A DNA stretch of 36,471 bases from an uncultured Clostridia bacterium (GTDB lineage: Bacteria; Bacillota; Clostridia; Lachnospirales; Anaerotignaceae), in assembly GCA_944377425.1 (NCBI GenBank), contig CALWEX010000006.1, positions 1 through 36,471 of the forward strand. Reading direction: 5' to 3'. Shown here in pieces: positions 18,493-27,055 of this stretch; the stretch's first letter is position 1; every line of letters starts with the position of its first letter. The notes under the pieces were generated by a model. It was given only the letters and a program-made list of their open reading frames with translations, was not told the origin of the DNA and searched no databases. A program made the position numbers and the translations under genes.

Positions 18493-18654
18493 ATTTTTAT
18501 TCTCCCTTCCGGTAAATTGGCTTTTTAGTTATATTAACCACTAAAGCGGTGTAAATACATATAATTGCGTAAAAATTATTCTTATTAAACAGTATAAACA
18601 ATAATAAGATATAAAAAACCAATTAATAATTACCAATTTTTTCCACTTAGAAGT

Positions 18655-18683
18655 ATTATACAACACCGCCAATGAACAATCAA
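18655..18683 (-). promoter_or_regulatory. Sigma-A promoter of the pgk-tpiA-gpmI-eno operon
   Basis: TTGATT (18683-18678), a 17-bp spacer and TATAAT (18660-18655) on the minus strand lie about 165 bp before the pgk start. The -10 region GTGTTG-TATAATACT is identical over 15 bases to that of the promoter before the 37-residue ORF. Confidence 0.8.
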
Positions 18684-18784
18684 GTAAACCCTAAGGCCAA
18701 TATTTCCTAAAAACCCAAATTTATTTTTATTTTTAATAAAATTTTTCAATAATTTATTTATTTTTTTACATTGTAAATAAAAAA

Positions 18785-18814
18785 CAAAAAAGCGAAGCGT
18801 TTTTACGCTCCGCC
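18785..18814 (-). terminator. Terminator of the polysaccharide gene pair
   Basis: On the minus strand GCGGAGCG (18813-18806) pairs with CGCTTCGC (18799-18792), including one G-U, and is followed by six T's. It is 28 bp beyond the ligase stop codon. Confidence 0.88.
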
Positions 18815-18841
18815 CAAATTATGCAATTAATATAATTTTTA

Positions 18842-20617
18842 TTACTTCTTTTCTTTTAAAACTCTGTTTGCCGCAAAACCAGTTCCAAGCAGCGCATAGA
18901 ATGTAGGCATTACCTGAACTGTAGAGTCATTTACAAGGCCAGCTACTAAAAATCCGCATACTGCCACAAACACTCCAGCACCCATAAGACTTATAAACCC
19001 TGAATACTCATTCTTGCTGTATATTTTAAAACTGTCAATTAAATAAAAGGCAAATATACAAAGTGCAGCTATAAGCGAAATAACGCCTGTATTAACAGCC
19101 ATACCCAAATACATGTTATGAGGCTTATCAATAACAATATCTGTTGCGTCACTAAAATAGCCTATATTATATTTTCCTGCATAATCAGCCTGTGGGAAAT
19201 ACAAAGCAAACGTATCTGCGCCATGACCTATTAAAATAGTATCTTTAATTAAAGGCAGTGTTCTTGACCAAATATAACCTCTGTATGTGGCAAAATCCTG
19301 ACTGTTTTCAAAGCCGAAGCTTTCTACTTTATCAAGTTTAGCACCTTTGCCTGTTGGTGTTACAAAATACAGCTCACCATCTAAGTCTGCAAAACTCCAT
19401 GTTGCATTAGCTGTTTTAACATTAACTGTTTTATATCCAGTATCTTCAAGCTCTCCCTCTGATATCTGCATGTAATCAGTATTTAAACCAATTTCTGAGC
19501 CATCAGCACCGTAAACGCCTAAAACACGGCCGCTTTCTGTTTTAATTGTTACTTCTGTACCTGCAAAATTAAATATTATATTATTACCGTCAGTTACAAC
19601 ATAGTCAATATCTACATACTTAAGGCCTTCCTGCTGAGCGTCATCGGCATAAGCAGTTTTTGAAAACAGTGACGCAACAGGTGTAACAGAGCCTATTTCT
19701 CCCATTATTGATGGCAAAGAAACAGCTGCTGACACAATTCCAGCTATTATAATAAGCACAACACTTGTTTTCCACTCTATAAGTTTTTTATTAAATACAA
19801 TAAGGCCTACTACAGCAGAAACTGCAGCACCTACCATACCGCCCAATGACTTAGCGTTAAAAAGCGAATAAAACATAAGTGCAAGAAGAACTGTAAATGC
19901 TATTTTCCATTGAATTTTTTGGCTCCAAATTATAAGCATACCTGAAATACATATTGGAAAAACCATAAAAAATGATGAATAGTTCTGGTTAGTAAAAAAC
20001 CATCTTACTGAATCAGCCGCTCCTGATAATTTTAAATTTGTCATCTGGCTAATTTCAGAATTCATATAAAGCCAGCTTGGTAAACTGTATATATCTATTT
20101 CAAAGGTCTGCAATACTCCCCAAATACCAAGAACAGCACAGCAAGCTGAGAAAATATAAAAAATAAGCTTAAATGCTCTTTCATCATTAATCATGTTCAT
20201 GGCATAAAAAGTTATTGCCATATAGCCTATTAAAACAAAAGTGTTTTCGTATCTTTCATAAAATCCTACTGCTGCCATGTGTTTGTAATCAGATGCCATA
20301 TAAGATATAAATACCATTACAACATAAATAAGCATAGGTATATATACTTTGTTTTTATAAACTTTGGCACTGCCTGAAAGTGCAGAAATTATTAAATAAA
20401 CAACAGATATTATACTTAAAACAATAAATATCTGCATTCTGAAATATGCGTAAACATCTACTGTATAGCCGCTTTCACCATACCAAAACATGCCGTCAAG
20501 ACCTGTTTTTACAATAACTGCATGAATTGCGAAAAGAAAAACTGAAACAAGAAATATAACAGGCAAAGCCGATATTATATAGCTCTTGCTTTCTTTTTTT
20601 AAACCATTACTGTTCAA
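18842..20617 (-). CDS. O-antigen ligase/polymerase family membrane protein
   Basis: A 591-residue membrane protein with about 11-12 hydrophobic segments. The Wzy_C-type block is seen at about 446-500: RGYIWSRTLPLIKDTILIG, GADTF and DKPHNMYLGM, carrying the Arg (R446) and His (H500) typical of O-antigen ligases and polymerases. Residues about 325-435 form a hydrophilic, probably beta-rich segment inserted before this block, on the predicted outer face; most family members lack so large a domain. It begins 2 bp after the sugar-phosphate transferase, so the pair likely makes and attaches or polymerises a surface glycan. Ligase versus polymerase cannot be decided from sequence. Confidence 0.88.
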   Translation of the reverse strand: MNSNGLKKESKSYIISALPVIFLVSVFLFAIHAVIVKTGLDGMFWYGESGYTVDVYAYFRMQIFIVLSIISVVYLIISALSGSAKVYKNKVYIPMLIYVVMVFISYMASDYKHMAAVGFYERYENTFVLIGYMAITFYAMNMINDERAFKLIFYIFSACCAVLGIWGVLQTFEIDIYSLPSWLYMNSEISQMTNLKLSGAADSVRWFFTNQNYSSFFMVFPICISGMLIIWSQKIQWKIAFTVLLALMFYSLFNAKSLGGMVGAAVSAVVGLIVFNKKLIEWKTSVVLIIIAGIVSAAVSLPSIMGEIGSVTPVASLFSKTAYADDAQQEGLKYVDIDYVVTDGNNIIFNFAGTEVTIKTESGRVLGVYGADGSEIGLNTDYMQISEGELEDTGYKTVNVKTANATWSFADLDGELYFVTPTGKGAKLDKVESFGFENSQDFATYRGYIWSRTLPLIKDTILIGHGADTFALYFPQADYAGKYNIGYFSDATDIVIDKPHNMYLGMAVNTGVISLIAALCIFAFYLIDSFKIYSKNEYSGFISLMGAGVFVAVCGFLVAGLVNDSTVQVMPTFYALLGTGFAANRVLKEKK

Positions 20618-20619
20618 AC

Positions 20620-21996
20620 CTATACACGCCCCTTTTTCTTTCTATGCGCCGTTACTTCATTATTGTTAACTCCCTGAGTGCTTTCTGGGAGAAAAAGAAC
20701 CTTAACTGTCATCATAATAAGCTTTAAATCAAGCAGAAATGAATATCCTGCTATATACATCAAATCCCACATTAATTTATCATACGGGTCTGTGTTATAC
20801 CTGCCCAAAACCTGAGCATAGCCTGTTATTCCAGCCTTTATTTTAAGCCTATACTTAAACTCTGGAATATATTTTTCGTACTGCTGAACGATTTCCGGTC
20901 TTTCCGGTCTTGGCCCTACTATTGACATATCCCCCTGCAGAACATTAAATATCTGAGGTATTTCATCAAATCTTGTTTTTCGTATTATTCTTCCAACAGG
21001 TGTAATTCTGCTGTCGTTTTTCTGTGCCAGCCTTGCAACACCGTCTTTTTCGGCATTTACTACCATACTGCGGAATTTATATACATAAAATTCCTTACGG
21101 CCTATTGTAAGTCTTTTCTGCCTATAAAAAACCGGACCGCCGTCGTAGAGTTTAATAGCCGCCGCCGTTATAAGCATAAAAGGCCATAAAACAGCTAAAG
21201 CCAGTATTGAAACCGTTATATCAAATGTCCTTTTTACAAACTCATCCAAAAGCGAAAGTTCACCTTTATTACACACAAGAACAGGCATGTCCATAAGGTT
21301 TAAAGCATACGAATTTTTAAGCACTATTTCTGCCACATCCGGTATTATAAAAACCGGCATTGAGTTATCAAAACAAAACTCAATTATTTTCTTTTTCATA
21401 TCACCCTCAACATCGGCAAGTATTACTCCGTCGTTTGGGTCCAAGTTATCAATTATATAATCTAAACCGCTTTTAATACCTATTTGTTTTGTAATATGAA
21501 ATTTATAGTCATAAAAATTCATTTTCTTAATAAGCTCTTCGGATAAATCCGTTTCGCATATTACAGTCATATTTCTGACTATATTTCTTTTTCTAAATCT
21601 TTTATTACACCAAATACTCCAGAAAAAAATAAAAAACGTATCAATAATTGACATTATAATAATAGGCATAAGCGGTACAAAACGCCTATCTATAAGACAT
21701 GTCTGAAAATAAGCAAAGGCATTTACCATAATCATGGCCAAAAACTGGGAATACATAATTTCCGATATACGATAGTAGCCAATTTTATGTCCGCCATAAA
21801 TATTTGTAAAAAAGAAATACAGCCCCCCGTACATACCAAACATAAGAGCTGTTCCTTTTTTATAAAGAAATCCCGCAACAAGGTTATAACGGTAAAAGCA
21901 AAACCAAATAACAGCAAATATAGCCGTCATACCCAATACATTTATTAAAATTTCCCAAACAAGTATAAACTTATTTTTACGCCTTAAATCGGTCAC
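20620..21996 (-). CDS. Polyprenyl-phosphate sugar-1-phosphate transferase (initiating glycosyltransferase)
   Basis: A 458-residue protein starting with GTG at 21996; AAAGGGG lies 8 bp upstream. The N-terminal half has four to five hydrophobic segments plus a soluble CoA-binding-like region, and the C-terminal part (from about 265) is the bacterial sugar transferase domain: a membrane re-entrant helix, DGGPVFYRQKRLTIGRKEF, FRSMVVNAE, the conserved RKTRFDEIPQIFNVLQGDMS and VGPRPERPE. Such enzymes move a sugar phosphate from a UDP-sugar to undecaprenyl phosphate and start surface glycan repeat units. It is the first gene of the two-gene unit. The sugar specificity is not readable. Confidence 0.93.
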   Translation of the reverse strand: MTDLRRKNKFILVWEILINVLGMTAIFAVIWFCFYRYNLVAGFLYKKGTALMFGMYGGLYFFFTNIYGGHKIGYYRISEIMYSQFLAMIMVNAFAYFQTCLIDRRFVPLMPIIIMSIIDTFFIFFWSIWCNKRFRKRNIVRNMTVICETDLSEELIKKMNFYDYKFHITKQIGIKSGLDYIIDNLDPNDGVILADVEGDMKKKIIEFCFDNSMPVFIIPDVAEIVLKNSYALNLMDMPVLVCNKGELSLLDEFVKRTFDITVSILALAVLWPFMLITAAAIKLYDGGPVFYRQKRLTIGRKEFYVYKFRSMVVNAEKDGVARLAQKNDSRITPVGRIIRKTRFDEIPQIFNVLQGDMSIVGPRPERPEIVQQYEKYIPEFKYRLKIKAGITGYAQVLGRYNTDPYDKLMWDLMYIAGYSFLLDLKLIMMTVKVLFLPESTQGVNNNEVTAHRKKKGRV

Positions 21997-22185
21997 AATA
22001 TTTTCCCCTTTAAAGATTTATTTGCATTTTTTTGGTAAAAAAGCAATAATCCTGTTACACCGTTACTTATTTTATCACCAAAATTATATATTGTAAACCA
22101 AACAAAACATAAAATGCTCCTTGAAAAATTTGCATTTCAAAAAGCAATTAAAACTCAATTAAATAAAATTCAACATTTGAATATT

Positions 22186-22235
22186 TTAAAAAACGGCAGG
22201 CTTAAAGCAAACAACATGCTCTTTAAACCTGCCGC
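22186..22235 (-). terminator. Terminator of the stalk/PepSY gene
   Basis: On the minus strand CGGCAGG-TTTAAAG (22234-22221) pairs with CTTTAAG-CCTGCCG (22207-22194), and the stem runs into six T's. It lies about 40 bp beyond the gene. Confidence 0.9.
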
Positions 22236-22277
22236 TTATTATTATTTAACTAAAATCCTAAAACTACTATGTTTAAA

Positions 22278-23513
22278 TTAGTCATTCCATTCTCTTTTAT
22301 AATCAAATACCTTTCCAGTATACATGTCAACTTCAGCCTCATATTCATATCTTCCGGCTTTAAACTCTACTTCATACTTTCCATCGTCAAGCTCTACTTT
22401 AACTTCAAAAGCGTCAGGCATATTAATACCAGCATGTTTAAGCACTGCTTCTAAAGCTTCGTTATTTGTTAAATATTTAGGCTTATCAGAACCTATTCCT
22501 ATGCCTGAGTTTCCTTTTTCCAATTTAAAGTTTATTACACTGCCTGTATAAGCATCAATCTCATATTCGTAATTATATCCGCCATGTGTAAACTCAATAT
22601 AGTATTTTTCTCCATTAAGCTCAGTTTTTATATACTTAACTCCAGAACCTTTTATGCCTGCATGGTCTAAGGCCATTTGTCTTGCTCTTTCAATGCTTAT
22701 TTTATCGTCGGCTTCGTCATAATCGGAATTATAGTATCTGTCCTGAGTTAAAATATCGCCAGTTTCAAGTTCAATCTCATATTCATATTCCCATTTTCCG
22801 CTTGTAAACTCAACTTCATAAACCCATATATCTTTATTATTGTTATAGTCTTTTTCTGCTCTTGTAAACTTAACATCAGCAGCTTTATATCCAGCATCAT
22901 CTAAAGCTATTTCTTTAGCTTTTTCAATACCTATATCATTTTCTGTTGGGCCAAATGTATCAGCATCAGTTACAGTTGATTCTTCATCTTTAAGTGTTAT
23001 AACTTTGTCGTCTCCGTCCCAAATAACCTCATTTCCTGTTATTTCACTTATAGCTCTTAAAGGAAGGTATGTTGAGCCGTTATAGAGCAAAGGATACACA
23101 GCCTTGCCGTTTGCGTCTTTAAAATTACATTTCTCACCTTCAAGAATTATTGTAAAGTCACGTCTTTCCTGTACATCAATATCAGTTATTTTTGCTGATG
23201 ATGGCTTTGTTGTGTTTTTATACGAATCTCTTTTACCGCTTAAAGTAATAGTTTTTGTACTTTCGTCCCAGTTAACATTTTTACCTATAATCTCACCTAT
23301 AGAACGCAAAGGAAGATATGTAGAATCATTGTAAAGAATAGGGTATATATACTTACCATCTGCACTCTTAAAATAACTTACTTCATCATCAATAACTATT
23401 GTAAAGTCAGGCCTCAGCTGTGCCTCTCTATTTATAATATCTGCGGCATTGGCAATAACAGCTCCTGAAATTACTAAAGATACAGCTAAAGCAGAACATA
23501 AAATCTTTTTCAT
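22278..23513 (-). CDS. Secreted protein with two copper amine oxidase-like N-terminal (stalk) domains and three PepSY repeats
   Basis: A 411-residue exported protein. Residues 1-23 are a Sec signal peptide ending ANA. Two copies of the stalk-like domain follow (about 33-92 and 116-174), recognised by YPILYNDSTYLPLRSIGEIIG and YPLLYNGSTYLPLRAISEITG. Then come three PepSY-type repeats (about 192-258, 270-332 and 345-408), each with an AHAG/DDAG-like helix and a YEYEI/YEAEV strand ending TGxV/TGDI. There is no sortase motif, transmembrane anchor or lipobox. No catalytic site is seen; such proteins are thought to bind the wall or other proteins, and PepSY often modulates proteases. AGGGAGG ribosome-like sequence precedes the ATG, and it is a monocistronic unit. 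Confidence 0.88.
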   Translation of the reverse strand: MKKILCSALAVSLVISGAVIANAADIINREAQLRPDFTIVIDDEVSYFKSADGKYIYPILYNDSTYLPLRSIGEIIGKNVNWDESTKTITLSGKRDSYKNTTKPSSAKITDIDVQERRDFTIILEGEKCNFKDANGKAVYPLLYNGSTYLPLRAISEITGNEVIWDGDDKVITLKDEESTVTDADTFGPTENDIGIEKAKEIALDDAGYKAADVKFTRAEKDYNNNKDIWVYEVEFTSGKWEYEYEIELETGDILTQDRYYNSDYDEADDKISIERARQMALDHAGIKGSGVKYIKTELNGEKYYIEFTHGGYNYEYEIDAYTGSVINFKLEKGNSGIGIGSDKPKYLTNNEALEAVLKHAGINMPDAFEVKVELDDGKYEVEFKAGRYEYEAEVDMYTGKVFDYKREWND

Positions 23514-23630
23514 AATATCCCTCCTTGCATGAAATATATTTTATTTACAATACTATTATATACTAATTAATCCATAATTTGAATAGCTTTATATTACGAT
23601 TTTCTTAATACTATAATACAGTTATGTTAC

Positions 23631-23663
23631 AAAAAAAGCCGCAGGCATAGGCCCACGGCTTTT
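23631..23663 (-). terminator. Terminator of ddh
   Basis: On the minus strand AAGCCG plus UGGGC pairs with GCCUG plus CGGCUU (with G-U pairs) around a 4-nt loop, followed by seven T's, 34 bp beyond the ddh stop. Confidence 0.9.
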
Positions 23664-23696
23664 ATGGTTTAAATATAATATTATTTATTCTATTGA

Positions 23697-24683
23697 TTAA
23701 AGAAGATGTGCTCTTATTTCTTCACCGCTTAAAGTTGAAAGATAAGCAGGTGCTATATCAAATACAGTCTTGCAGCCTGCTTGGCCTTCTTTGTTTAATC
23801 TGTAAGCAGCTCTTGCATAAGCTACAAGTACAGAAGATGTAAATTCTGGGTTTGAATCAAGTTTGAGGCTGTATTCAATAATATGTTTATGCTCACCGTT
23901 ATGTCCTGTTTTGCCGCTTCTTATAACAAAGCCGCCGTGAGGAATACCTGAATGGTTATGTTTCATTTCTTCCATATCAATAAAATGAACTGTTGTGTCA
24001 TAATCTGAGAAATAGTTAGGCATTTCTTTAATTTCTTTTTCTATTCTTGCCTTATCAGCACCTTCCTCAGCTACAACAAAGCATTCTCTTGTATGTTTTT
24101 CTCTTGTTGTAAGGTCTGGATTTTCGCCATTTCTTACAGCTTCAAGAGCAGCAGGAACAGGGATTGTGTACTGTCTTGCATCAAGTACGCCTTCAATTCT
24201 TCTTACAGCGTCTGAATGGCCTTGGCTAACACCTTTGCCCCAGAAAGTATAATCCTTTCCATCTGGAAGAATGCAGTTTGCATAAAGTCTGTTTAAAGAG
24301 AACATGCCTGGGTCCCAGCCAACAGAAATAATACCGATTTTGCCGCTGCTTTTGCATGCATCATCAACTGCTTTAAAATGCTCAGGTATTTTTGCATGAG
24401 TATCAAAGCTATCAATAACATTAAAGTATTTTGCGTATTTTGGTGTCTGTACAGGAAGGTCTGTAGCACTACCACCGCAGATAATCATAACATCTATAGC
24501 GTCAGTCATTTTTTCTGCGTCATCTACACTGTAAACTTTAGCTGTAGGTGTAGCAATTTTAAGGCTCTCAGGATTTCTTCTTGTAAATACAGCAACAAGC
24601 TCCATATCATCGTTCTGCTTAATTGCACTTTCAACACCGCGTCCTAAATTGCCATAACCTAAAATACCTATTCTTATGCTCAT
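23697..24683 (-). CDS. ddh: meso-Diaminopimelate dehydrogenase
   Basis: A 328-residue NADPH-dependent enzyme of the one-step diaminopimelate route. It reductively aminates tetrahydrodipicolinate to meso-diaminopimelate, used for lysine and for the peptidoglycan cross-bridge. Seen: Rossmann motif GILGYGNLGRGVE at 7-19, the NADPH-phosphate-binding FTRRNP, the conserved ICGGSATDLP and ISVGWDPGMFSLNR substrate segments, GKGVSQGHSDAVRRI, and HNSGIPHGGF-like HNHSGIPHGG. The length is typical. AAAGGTGG precedes the ATG. It stands alone, with its own terminator and no dap gene adjacent. It can substitute for, or work alongside, an aminotransferase pathway located elsewhere. Confidence 0.97.
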   Translation of the reverse strand: MSIRIGILGYGNLGRGVESAIKQNDDMELVAVFTRRNPESLKIATPTAKVYSVDDAEKMTDAIDVMIICGGSATDLPVQTPKYAKYFNVIDSFDTHAKIPEHFKAVDDACKSSGKIGIISVGWDPGMFSLNRLYANCILPDGKDYTFWGKGVSQGHSDAVRRIEGVLDARQYTIPVPAALEAVRNGENPDLTTREKHTRECFVVAEEGADKARIEKEIKEMPNYFSDYDTTVHFIDMEEMKHNHSGIPHGGFVIRSGKTGHNGEHKHIIEYSLKLDSNPEFTSSVLVAYARAAYRLNKEGQAGCKTVFDIAPAYLSTLSGEEIRAHLL

Positions 24684-24940
24684 CTAAATTCCACCTTTAT
24701 ATTTTAGTTTATATATTTACAAATAAATTTTTGAAATAGTATAACACACTTAAAAAAACAACACAATAACTAATGTATTCATACGTTATTTATAATCCGC
24801 TTATTTTAATGTTTTATAACACAAAAAATATAAAAAACAAAAAACCAAACTTACTAGTTTAAACAAATTATATTAAAAATTATTTATTAACTAAAACTTC
24901 TTTATTAAAATTAAATCTTTACCGCATATTCTTTTCAGCA
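24684..24940. other. Intergenic region upstream of ddh
   Basis: Extremely AT-rich sequence between the V-ATPase terminator and ddh. A possible ddh promoter is TTGTGT (24766-24761), a 17-bp spacer and TATACT (24743-24738) on the minus strand, with a poor -35. I see no ORF, repeat or RNA gene. Confidence 0.45.
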
Positions 24941-24943
24941 CAC

Positions 24944-24976
24944 AAAAAAGCAGGATAATCTCTTATCCTGCTTTTT
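24944..24976 (-). terminator. Terminator of the V-ATPase operon
   Basis: A perfect 14-bp stem (24945-24958 with 24963-24976, core GCAGGATAA/TTATCCTGC) has a 4-nt loop and a T-run on the minus strand, 22 bp beyond the subunit D stop. Confidence 0.95.
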
Positions 24977-24998
24977 ACTATTACATAATAACCAAAAC

Positions 24999-25676
24999 TT
25001 AGGCGCCAAAAGCTTCTTCGTCTCTTTTGCGTCTTTCCTCAATAGCCTTCTTAGCTATCATGTCTTTAACTTTCATCAATCTGGTTGTGGAAGCACGCTC
25101 GTTTTCATCAAGCTTCTGCATAATAAACTTAATAGTTTCCTGATAGTTAGGAATCATTACGTTTTCAAGGGCGTTTACACGGCGCCTTGTACGCTCAATT
25201 TCCTGTGCCATAAGCTGCGCGCTTTTTTCGCTTTGTGCCAGTTTTAAAAGTGGCTCCATAGCCTCGGAAAATGCCTCCATTGATAAATCAAGTTCGCCGG
25301 ATGTAAAAGCAAGACCGTAAGGATAAATATCATCATGGTTGTTAGCCGCCTTAAAATCGAACTGAGGAACATTAACGCTCATAACGTTCTTTTTGGAAAC
25401 GTCAACGGCTATTTTCTGTTTAGGCATCATAAGAGCTTCGCCTAAGTATTCCTCACTCATAACAGCTCTTGCTATTATAAAGCTTTTGTATGCTTTCTCA
25501 AGAGCTTTTTCAGCTTCTTCCCTAAGCTTTTTGTTTTCTTTAACTATCTCAAGGAACTGCTTCATAAGCTCATCCAGCTTATCCTTAAGGAGCTTATGAC
25601 CTCTTGTGGCCGTTTTAAGCTGTCTTTTAAGGCGTGTCATTTCCATACGTGTTGGATTAACATTTAATTTAGCCAC
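24999..25676 (-). CDS. ntpD: V-type ATPase subunit D (central stalk)
   Basis: I place the start at GTG 25676, giving 225 residues: GAGGAG lies 8 bp upstream and the protein then begins (M)[17 protein letters not shown], the canonical start of the family. The in-frame GTG at 25685 overlaps that ribosome site. The protein is mostly two long antiparallel coiled-coil helices (about 5-75 and 140-210) with a short central region, as expected for the rotor shaft inside the A3B3 hexamer. It begins 5 bp after the subunit B stop and ends the operon. Confidence 0.95.
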   Translation of the reverse strand: MAKLNVNPTRMEMTRLKRQLKTATRGHKLLKDKLDELMKQFLEIVKENKKLREEAEKALEKAYKSFIIARAVMSEEYLGEALMMPKQKIAVDVSKKNVMSVNVPQFDFKAANNHDDIYPYGLAFTSGELDLSMEAFSEAMEPLLKLAQSEKSAQLMAQEIERTRRRVNALENVMIPNYQETIKFIMQKLDENERASTTRLMKVKDMIAKKAIEERRKRDEEAFGA

Positions 25677-25681
25677 ACCTA

Positions 25682-27055
25682 TCACTCCTCAGGCATATAT
25701 TTTTCAAGGTACTCGTCACGAATACGTTTAAGCTCACTCTTAGGAAGCATAGCAAGAAGCTTCCAGCCTGTTTCCAAAGTTTCTTCTATTGTTCTGTCTG
25801 TTCTGAAGCCCTGTGAAACATACTGCTTTTCGAACTCATCAGCAAACTTAGCATAAATAAGGTCTATATCCGAAAGAGCTGACTCACCTAAAATAGCCAT
25901 AAGCTCTTTAGCATCTTTACCTCTTGAGTAAGCCGCATAAAGCTGGTTCATTGTATCGGCATGGTCTTCTCTTGTTTTTCCCTTACCAATACCTTTATCT
26001 TTAAGTCGGCTAAGTGATGGAAGAACGTCTATAGGTGGCTGAAGGCCTTTCTTGTAAAGGTCACGGCTTAATATAATCTGTCCTTCTGTTATATATCCTG
26101 TAAGGTCAGGGATAGGATGAGTCTTATCATCCTCAGGCATTGTAAGTATAGGAATCATTGTAATAGAACCGTCAATGCCTCTCTTTTTACCTGCTCTTTC
26201 ATACATTGTAGCAAGGTCTGTATAAAGGTAACCAGGGTATCCACGACGGCCCGGAACCTCTTTTTTAGCAGCTGAAACCTCACGAAGTGCCTCAGCGTAG
26301 TTTGTAATATCTGTTATAATTACAAGAACATGCATGTTCTGCTCAAAAGCTAAATACTCAGCAGCAGTAAGAGCCATACGTGGTGTACAAACACGCTCTA
26401 CAGCCGGGTCATTAGCAAGGTTTACAAATACTACAGAACGGTCAATAGCGCCTGTTTCTCTAAAGTCGTTAATGAAGAACTCAGCATCCTCAAATGTTAT
26501 ACCTACAGCGGCAAAAACAATAGCGAATTTTGAGTCTGTACCTCTAACTTTAGCCTGACGTGCAATCTGAACGGCAAGGTTAGCATGTGGAAGACCTGAA
26601 GCTGAGAATATAGGAAGCTTCTGGCCTCTAACCAGTGTATTAAGTCCGTCAATAGCGGAAACACCTGTCTGAATGAACTCAGAAGGGTAATCCCTTGCAG
26701 CTGGGTTAATAGGCGCACCGTTAATATCAAGTCTTTTCTCAGGTATTATATCAGGGCCGCCGTCTATTGGCTTACCCATACCGTCGAATACACGGCCGAG
26801 TATGTCAGGAGATACACCAAAGTCAAGGCTCTTTCCAAGGAAACGTACTTTAGAGTCTGACATGTTAATACCTGTTGAGCTTTCGAAAAGCTGAACAAGT
26901 GCTGTATCGCCGTTTACCTCAAGAACTTTACATCTTCTAATTTCGCCGTTAACAAGCTCAATTTCACCAAGCTCGTCGTATTTAACACCTTCAACTCCGC
27001 TTATAAGCATAAGGGGGCCGGCGATTTCCTGAATAGACCTATATTCTTTTATCAT
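25682..27055 (-). CDS. ntpB: V-type ATPase subunit B (regulatory nucleotide-binding subunit)
   Basis: A 457-residue member of the F/V/A ATPase beta-barrel plus RecA-like family. It alternates with subunit A in the catalytic hexamer. As usual for B subunits, the P-loop position is not a functional Walker A (around [11 protein letters not shown]), while [22 protein letters not shown] and the [25 protein letters not shown] region match the family closely. The ATG overlaps the subunit A stop by 4 bp (ATGA), indicating translational coupling. The length is normal. Confidence 0.98.
   Translation of the reverse strand: MIKEYRSIQEIAGPLMLISGVEGVKYDELGEIELVNGEIRRCKVLEVNGDTALVQLFESSTGINMSDSKVRFLGKSLDFGVSPDILGRVFDGMGKPIDGGPDIIPEKRLDINGAPINPAARDYPSEFIQTGVSAIDGLNTLVRGQKLPIFSASGLPHANLAVQIARQAKVRGTDSKFAIVFAAVGITFEDAEFFINDFRETGAIDRSVVFVNLANDPAVERVCTPRMALTAAEYLAFEQNMHVLVIITDITNYAEALREVSAAKKEVPGRRGYPGYLYTDLATMYERAGKKRGIDGSITMIPILTMPEDDKTHPIPDLTGYITEGQIILSRDLYKKGLQPPIDVLPSLSRLKDKGIGKGKTREDHADTMNQLYAAYSRGKDAKELMAILGESALSDIDLIYAKFADEFEKQYVSQGFRTDRTIEETLETGWKLLAMLPKSELKRIRDEYLEKYMPEE

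Larger units (their letters stand above)
18493..18841. other. Intergenic region between the glycolytic and polysaccharide operons
   Basis: About 350 bp without a gene. It holds the pgk promoter, a leader of roughly 155 nt upstream of pgk in which I see no riboswitch or attenuator, and the terminator of the polysaccharide unit. No small ORF with a ribosome site is visible. Confidence 0.6.

Noticed and set aside
22084..22110. 8-codon ORF (MFCLVYNI) with AAGGAG, upstream of the sugar transferase
   Set aside because: A leader peptide is conceivable, but it has no codon bias pointing to an amino acid and no attenuator hairpin follows. It is too short to support.
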